Source of the DNA: Ursus arctos
Lineage: Eukaryota; Chordata; Mammalia; Carnivora; Ursidae
DNA length: 64,000 nucleotides
Reading direction: 5' to 3'
NCBI RefSeq assembly: GCF_023065955.2
Contig: NW_026622997.1
Span: 20,998,001 to 21,062,000, forward strand
Made by a program: the position numbers and the translations under genes. The notes below the pieces were generated by a model, which saw only the letters and a program-made list of their open reading frames with translations, was not told the origin of the DNA and did not search any database. Below are positions 41,601 to 50,600 of this stretch, in pieces (the first letter of the stretch is position 1; each line of letters opens with the position of its first letter).

Positions 41601-44600
41601 TGTCCAGTGGAGAAAAATATTTACTTTTCTTTTCTAACATTATCTCAGAAGGGTACAGGGGGTAAAAACAAACATAATAAATCCTATCAATAAAACTGTG
41701 AACAGAAACATACTCTACAGATTTCCCCTACTTTTTCTTTTCTTTTTTTTTTTTAAAGATTTTATTTATTTATTTGACAGAGATAGAGACAGCCAGCGAG
41801 AGAGGGAACACGAGTGGGAGAGGAAGAAGCAGGCTCATAGCGGAGGAGCCCGATGTGGGGCTCGATCCCATAACGCCGGGATCACGCCCTGAGCCGAAGG
41901 CAGAGGCTTAACTGCTGTGCCACCCAGGCGCCCCTCCCCTTATTTTTCTAATCTGGTGCCTTTTGAGCTGTAGACTCCCTGGCTGGGGTTATATTTAATC
42001 AATGCTTCAGTTTGGGAACTTTCAAGGGCATCGCTGGGATGGTAGGGAACGCCTGTAAAAAGCCCAGACTGTCAACCAAAGCCTCAAAATGCCCTGTGGA
42101 CTCTACACGGCCTCCTGCCCTCAACACAGCCGGCTCTCCGTGAAACGCACATGAGGGCTACACTTCACTGTGTGATAGAGAGAAATCATTAAATATCAAG
42201 ACCTTTACAGGGTCTGTTAAGGAGAATCTGGCTGATCCAAAAGACTGAGGCTTCCTGCTTTGTTTCTATTTTTTAAACACAGAAGTCCCTCTTTTTTCAA
42301 CATAGGGAAACAAACTGATTTGCCAACTGCTTTTTGAAGCTCATTAAGCAAAAAACGGGGCTGTTCATGTTGGATGGTAGGACTCAGGGAACCCATAAAA
42401 GATGCAGTATTTTCACCTACGTGTTTACTGCCCATAGCTCACCCTCAAAGAGAACGAGGCTCTGTCTAGGGGAATGTGCACCAGCCCGTAAGGGAAAGTT
42501 CAGAAGTCCCATGGGAAGCAGGAGGCTTGATGAGTATTTGCTTCTGTCCCAGACAAACTGAGCAAAGTCACAGCACCATCAAACCCAAAAGGCCAGGGGC
42601 TTTTCAGCAGGTGGTCCTTGTACACATGGCAGCTCCACGTGTCTGGTGCAGGGAATCCACAGGGCAAGCCTGACCTCACTTGTTAATAACCATGACTGAG
42701 AAGATGCCAATTTCCCCTGTGGGGTTTATGCTTAAAACCTCCTATCTATAACTATATGGAGAAGTCTTAACACACAGGCATGCCCAAAGCCATCTGGAAC
42801 ACAGTATCACAACAGCAGAAAGGACTCCTGTATGGAATTTCTGCAACCAAGGTTATACACCTGACCCACCCAACCCTAAGTTGCATGTAGAATACAGATC
42901 TGAGTCTCCACACTTGCGCATTTGTCCCTACTGGGGACCACAGCAACGGATTCAAAGCTGTTACGTGTGGCACTGGCAACTGAGTAACCAAGGTAATTCT
43001 CTCTCTAGAGCAGGGCCCAGACAGCAAAGCACAGAAGAGGACCAACCAGGGATGGAAGAGAAAATGCACGTACCAGTCATATGCCTAACGTCTGACTACC
43101 AAAGAGGCACAGGTCAGTTACAGTGGGCTGTGTTCGAAGAAATGGGAAGGCATAACCCTTGTCTTATTCACCATCTACAAGGCAGTCACATACAGATCAC
43201 AGCTGAATAAAACAATTAGTATGGCAATCCAAGGCCAGACAGGACATATACATGGAATATTTCTCATCTTTCCAAAGCAGGAGCATGGAAAAGCATTCAA
43301 GATGTCAACACAATCAATACGGTTTACCAGTGCAGAGTCTCCTGTTTTCCCTCTTTCCTGTCTTAGAGTGAAAAAAAAAGTGTCTGAGCTCAGTATTTGT
43401 GATGTGGGACTCCTGGGTCTGCTTGTTTCTGAGGATGTTTTTCCACCTCTAAGCAGGGCTGACAGCCACAGCGATTTTGATGAGTCTGGGTTTGGCAGGT
43501 GGCCCAGGTCCGCATCAGAGCACCTAGACAGTGCAAGACCAGACAGGTTCTCCACACATACATGCGGTGGGGAGAAATGCCTACCGTGGACCAGGCTTCA
43601 GCAAATCCCTCTCCCAAACAGGGCAACTCGGAAACTGTCCCATGTAGGGAAGTTAAACCTGGGTGATGCTAAATGACCCAAAACTACAGAGTTTGTATAC
43701 AAAAATGAAGGCTTTCACGACTGACCTGGTGACACTGGATTTAAATTTTAATCAACTACAGAAGTTTGCCACTAAGGGGCCTGGTAAAAGGATCCTGAGA
43801 AACTGGGCCAGGAGGGTCAAGGGAGAGCGCGGGACCATTTTCCACAGTGGCGTCCAAGGGCCATCAGTGCTGCGGTGTCTGGGAGTCTTGCTTGCAGCAT
43901 GGCACAGGCTGACTCACCCAGATGGACGTTGCCACCCCAGCAACAGCGCTGGGACGCGTCATGAGCTGGCAGGGAACCTCGGCTCCTTTTTTGTTGGCAA
44001 GTAAGGTGGCTGACTCACTGAGGAGAAGGTCAGATACTGGTGCCCAGGATGGAGGAAACAAGGAAGCCACCCGACCTGTGAGGACTCTCTGATACAGAAT
44101 GTCTTTTGAGCTATTCTGTAGGGTGTTTTCACATAAAGCATCTGCTGGGAAAGTAAGTGTTCTTCATTTCTGTCTGATGTGTTCTCTGTGGAACAGGAAC
44201 CTGCCGGACCCAACACCCCTTCTGGACTGTGGGGAGCACAGTATTTACAGCACTCGAGGGGAGATTAAAACAAAGCCCAAACCAAACATAGGCATTCCGG
44301 ACTCCAGAGAACATCTGACAGGAGGGAGAATGCTATTAGAATGATTCCTGGCCAGCTTCCAAGCCAGAGCACTGCAACGTGATTGCCAGACACAGCCGCT
44401 CTTTTGTGGGGGCAGAGAAGAGAGGACAGCCTGGGAATGCAGGAGAATCTATAATATCTTCATACGTGACTGTCACTGCCTAAAACCCACACATAGGCCT
44501 GCTTTTCAGCTCTCTCCCAGGGTGCACTTTCCTTACCTGTAGAACGGGGACGGTCATCGTTCCTACGTGATCAGGTGTTCGGCTAATTAAATGACCTACT

Positions 44601-47600
44601 GCAGGTGAAGGGATGAGCACAGGGCTGGGAACCCAGTGCTCCCAAGTCTGTTGTCTACTGTGATTCTTACCCACTTCTCTATATACCCTTCAGTAAGTTA
44701 CATGATGTCTCTGGGTGCCAATAAATAAGGAATAGATGGAGATGAAGAAAGGAAAGTCTGTGAGAAGGTGGGGCTGGGTGGGATTAAAAAATAGGAATAG
44801 AGGGGCACCTGGCTGGCTCTGCTGGGAGAGCATGGGACTCTCGATCTCAGGGTCATGAGTTCAAGCCCCACACTGGGCATGAAGCCTACTTTAAATAAAA
44901 TCCGAGTAGAGGCAAGAGAAAAAAAGAAGCGTGCATACACACACACACACGTATATACATTCATACTTATATATACATACACACACTAACACATTCACAT
45001 TTACACACACCCATACTCACAATACACACTCACATGCACACGTACATATACACACCTGTAGTCGAATATATACACACTCACAACGTACATACATGCACAC
45101 ACATATATACATATCACATTCACACACACACATGCACACACACACATGCACACATGCACTCTTTTTTTAAAAAAATCTAACAATATTAGCTTAGCTTATT
45201 TATTTCAGGAAAGTTTTTCTCACCAGTAAAGCTGGCCTAACCCAGAGAAAAGTCAAGGACCCCCCTCTCTATGACCTCACTGGGCAAGGAAACATTCTGT
45301 CAGGAGTGCAGTGATGTGAACTGAAACGGTCTCAATACGGGCACTTGGCACACTTTACCAAACACAAATACAACCCCACATGAGTAAACTTGAAAGTAAA
45401 TATCAAAGATTCTTGTGATACAAAAAAAGAAAAAAAGGAGAGAAAGAAAAGTTTTTCTTCACTGACCTCCACTTTTACCCAATTTTCTGAATTCGCCAAC
45501 ATTCGCTCCCATCTGTAAAACAGTACACTGAGGCTCGCCCACTGCATCCTACATCACCCCAGCTGGGAGGCTGTGCTCTGGACTCCCACCCACAGAGCTA
45601 TGTTCTCACAAAGGATCAGCTGTGTTTGCTCCTAAACTGGTTTATGTCAATTGTACTTCTCTGTAATTACATAATTTCATTAACAAATGCAAAAAGACAG
45701 TTGCTGATTCTAAGAAAAAAAAGTTGGCTGCTTAGGGAACAACCTGATAAGGCTTAGTCACTAGAAGAATTGTCAAATTTGGTATGGGTAAGACAATTTG
45801 CAAAAAACTATAAAAGAAAAAGAAAAATCTAGAAGAACTCTGCATTCAGACTGTTTCGTATCTTTTAAGATGGCATGCATCATTTATAATGAATCTCCAT
45901 TTCACCAAACTTTTCAAAGAATCGACCACTATTGCTTCTCCTAACTATAGGGAAAACATCTATGGTTTGGATAAACCTAATAGCTAAGAATTATTCTGTG
46001 AAAGGCACTTGCTGAGTGCTCCTTGTACACTTGAGTGGGGAAAGAACGAACCAACAAACACAGTATGCTAAAACAAATATTTTGGAACTTTGCTAAAATG
46101 TTGGTTCTATTTTGGCTAGTGCTGGCTTTTAGAATATAAATTTTGACACACAAATGTCTTGTCTTGCTCCTATTCTCGCTTCCATTAAACAGTGTGAAAG
46201 AGAAATTATTTGTACCTCTGGGCACATAAAATGTCCCATCATGGGAACAGAATCAAGCACGGCAACAGCTCACGGCTCGGGAGCACACAGCAAAAAGCTA
46301 CGCTGGCAGAACAAGAATCAGACATATAACCTTTCTCCTGAACTTGCAGGGCATTAACAATGCCTGAAAATACACGGCTTCAACAAGTCTGAGCAACAGG
46401 CCATATGGTGAGAATTGTTATATAATTTCTAAGTCAATAGTTTAGAAGCTCTGGGCCTGGAAATGTTCATGTCCGTATTGATCGCCAGATATGCCACCAC
46501 CAGACTGGTTTCCTGGTTTGGTGTTATCTTTTTTTTAAGATTTTATTTTTCGGGCACCTGGGTGGCTCAGTCAGTTACAGATTTTATTTTTTTAGTAATC
46601 TCTACACCCAACATGGGGCTCGAACTTATAACCCCGAGATCAAGAGTCGCACCTCTACTGACTGAGCCAGCCAGGCGCCCCTCACCAGATTGGTTGTGAT
46701 TTTTGGCATGAAGATTTACAGAAAAATAGGTTTGTGAAAAATATTCCCCCACCAGGAAGAAAACTGAAACCGAGGGGACTGGAAGTCACTGTACTTTACC
46801 AACATGGCCCATTTTAGGCAGTGACGAATCATGGACTGATTCATTATCGAGAAGGCCTTAATTACAATCGGTAGTGATTTAACCATTTACAAAGGCCTAT
46901 TATCTGTATGACACTCTCAAGAGTTGTCAGTGTTCATTATAATAACTTTATAGTCCTAACCGTGGATTTATGTCTCTATGTACGTACATATGGGGTGAAG
47001 AGTAGGGGAAGATAGGAGTTTATGTAGAAATACGCCAAGCTTTGGGTGCCTCATTTTGCAGCCTACTTGTTTTGTTCTTTTGTTTTTCTCTTCATCCCGG
47101 CACAAGCGTTTTTGCTTTAAAGACTCAGAACTATCTGCCAGACAAGCATTATTATGCCTACCTAACCCAAAGGTTATAATAAGAAATAATACAGTTAAAA
47201 TGTAAAACGTCTCAAAGCCTGATTCAGGGCATTCAAACCGCTTAACAAACAAGTCTTTGAAAAGTCCACTGCAACAGCTGTGTGGCCAGCATAAAATGTC
47301 TGATTCATGTTTTATCAGAGAGCTAGAGGGGATCTGAGATCATCTGAGGCCACGTCTCCTCCTTCCACAGATGAGGAAACAGATCCCCAAAGGTAAGCAG
47401 CTGGTGGCACAACTGAGTCTCGTCGATTTCAGTACCAGGCATTCATTCTCCTTCCACCGGGGCTGACGGTATTACCCTCACGACATGACAATGTGACCAC
47501 GATAAAGACGATAAATAGTTAAGTGAGCTTTTCCTATGTGCCAAGTACTGGCTTACATACTTTCCGAGGACAGGACAACCTCAAATCAACCCTATGAGAT

Positions 47601-50600
47601 GAGAACGATTATCATCCTCATTTAACGTTTGAGGAAACAGAAGTGCAGTGAGATTCGGTGGCTCACTGGGCGGTTGGGCATAGGAGCCCACATTCTCCCG
47701 CCCAGCACTCCGACAGCCCGCTGCCGTGCCATCGAACACTCTACAGACTTGTGTATTTCTACGTCGGACAGCCTGAGAGTGAAGGGTGCTGCGGTCACTT
47801 TTAACAAACAAAGAGAACATCCTGACACACCACGTGAAACTCGGCGCCCTGCCTCTCTTTGCTCCCTCAATCCCTGTGCTTTCAAGACTTTCTCTCTCTG
47901 CCACCCCCCCTTCTATCTGCCCCCCAAGTTTTGAGAGCTGCCTTGAGAGCTCTTCGTCAGTATCAATGATGCCATTATTCATTGAGCCTGGCAAATAGGT
48001 CGGTTTCAGGAAATTCGTGCTCCCCCTTTCACATTTCCTCCACTTCCCATCAGAGAATGAAGGCTTCTATCTTAATGTTTCTATTCACCATTAAGAAGGA
48101 ATTGCTATTTCTTTTTTAATGAAGAGAAAGGAAATCAAGTTAGTACGAAATCAATCAACGAACCTACCAGTAATATATTTAGTAGGCAGATTATTTACAA
48201 TGAATACAAACCTGAGAGAAGAGCTAATAAGAATTTTACTTTTTGCTAAGGTGGTCACTGGATTTGCACAATAATAGGGCCATCTAAAGATAAGAAAATT
48301 TCTCCCCACGTTTTGTAAATAGACGTTGCTCTTTGAGCCTAGAGAGTGCAGGGCTGAATGGAACATGCTACTTGATGTGGTCATGCCAAATTAAAAGTAG
48401 TAAATTTATTAGGTTCTCAGTAAATTTAAAAATCATTTTTATTTTTTTAAATATTTCTGAACATACTAATTTGTAATGCAGAGCTCCAGAAATCTTTAGT
48501 TTCACGTGTCAATTTTATCACCTGTACTTAATAAAGTTATTTTCCATTTTAAAAAGTTTGTTCCGGGGCGCCTGGGTGACTCAGTCGGTTAAGCGTCTTC
48601 CTTCAGCTCAGGTCATGGTCTCAGGGTCCTGGGATCAAGCCCCACGCCAGGCTCCCTGCTCAGCAGGGAGCCTGCTTCTCCCTCTCCCTCTGTGCTCTCG
48701 CTCCCTCTCTCTCTCAAATAAATAAACAAAATCTTTAAAAGAAAAAGTCTGTCCTATATTCAGGGATATGAGTGATATATTGCAGAAGGCTAGAATGGTT
48801 TCTGTGGGCAATAAGGGGAATGTGATTTTAAAAGACAGGACAAAGAAAAACCACCTCCCTGAAGCATTATTTTAACCACATCACTGCAACAGCCCCTGTT
48901 CTGTACCGTATCAGTCAACTGATAATCAGTCTAAACTAAACTCAGTTTCGACTTCAGAATTCTGTTCAGCCCTTCCAGACTGTGTCCTTCCTTGGGTTTT
49001 CTATAGCACCCAGAATCTATAAAACAGACGGTTTAACTCAATATCATCTCAAAATGTTTACTGGTATTTGTTAAGTACTCTTGCTTTCCACCTAACTTTT
49101 TGACTTCTCAAGGGCTTTCCGAGGCTGCACACACAGTTGCGGTTTCAGGAGACCTGCGGGCTCCCTGGGTTATAGAAGAGGAACAACAGCCCTGGGCCAG
49201 AGCGCAGGATGGGTTGTGGGTTGTCACGGCGCAGAGGATGAGGAAGCTGGACTGAGAATATATAATAAAGGACCCTACGTGTAGTCCAAGGAGAACAGCT
49301 TTTCTCTGTAAGTGAATAGTACTGATAGTATTTGAGAACTGCATGAGTAGAGCTCTAACTCGGGAAGATCTATCTGGCTGTATCTTGAATAACATCGGCT
49401 GAACAAAGAGTGGGCTTTGTATAGCCACAGCATTTGTTTCTGTTACAGTCGGAAATGTTTTACTTCGGTAGTTTATTTAAATCCAAAAACACACACCCAA
49501 CACTAAAATACACACTGCACTAACCCTCAAAGCAGACTGTTCTAGACTCCAAGAATTTATTGTCTAAAGTGCTAATGGGCCAATAAAAAGACAAATTAAT
49601 TACAGCCAACATTAAAGAGTACTTATTCACCTCAATGAAATACGTTTGCTAAAGGTGTAGGAATGATCTTTGAGAAGAAAGGCTCATTTACCCACTGTGA
49701 GCAACAAAAGAAATTTTCCTAGTTCAGACTGTTCACTTTTGAAAAAATTATATATCAAATAATTTCTCAACAAGTTTGCTTTATGTGGCAAGGAAAAGGC
49801 TGTCATGAAGCGAAATTCCCTACACGTGAGTGAGTGATTTCCTTTTGCCTTCCAGTCTTGTAAGACCCACATCTTCCCATCCATCCCTTACTATTCTTCT
49901 TTTTAAAAAGTCATTTGGTTGATGTTCTTCTAAGTAGAAATGAAGAGAAACCATTCATTAAGACTAAATATCTAAGGAAATGGGAACACAATCAAAAGGG
50001 TAGGAATCAAACTTCCTCCACGAACACAAATGCTTCCCTCCTGAGCTAAAGGAATTGTGTTAACCCCTTGGAAGGGCCAAGATTCACCAAATAATAAAAT
50101 CAGTAGTCATCTGTGTTCGATGGAATAGCGATGAAATGCCTCAAGGAAGGAACACTAGCAAAATGTGGGGCTGAGAGCTGATGTTTCCCTGGGAAGGGGT
50201 AGTTCACATCACAGTGACAGTTAGAACACTCAGGACGTGGGCAGGTCATGGAAACCAACAGCACCTGTGCTTTGTCTCTATCAGCGGAGCAGTGAATTCC
50301 CGAAACAGCGACAAGGAAAGACATGCACGTCAAACCTCTTCTTCACATGATAATCACAACAGCTACCATTTCTGGCTCGAGGTGGTGCCCTATTATTTCT
50401 AATCGTTGGAACACCTCTGAAGACAGCAATACCCCCTTTACATGGAAAGAACCTGGCGCTTAACAATGAACAATCCCGTCCATGACTTCTTAGCAAACTA
50501 GTGGTATGGCCAGATCCTGAAACTCAACCTTGTTGACTTCAAAGCCCACATACTAGAACTGGAAGAATGAGTGTGAAGTTTACAGGAAAAACAGAACTGC

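Noticed and set aside
41254..41665. Cys/Val-rich frames of 116-127 codons
   Set aside because: They are translations of a TG minisatellite, not proteins.
43221..43676. A 151-codon plus-strand frame with an opposing 126-codon frame
   Set aside because: Both strands are open over the same stretch, composition is unremarkable and no motif was seen. This is typical of unique intron DNA.
44933..45165. CRISPR-like or other regular repeat array
   Set aside because: The units are 2-6 bases, irregular and contiguous, with no spacers. A eukaryotic microsatellite.
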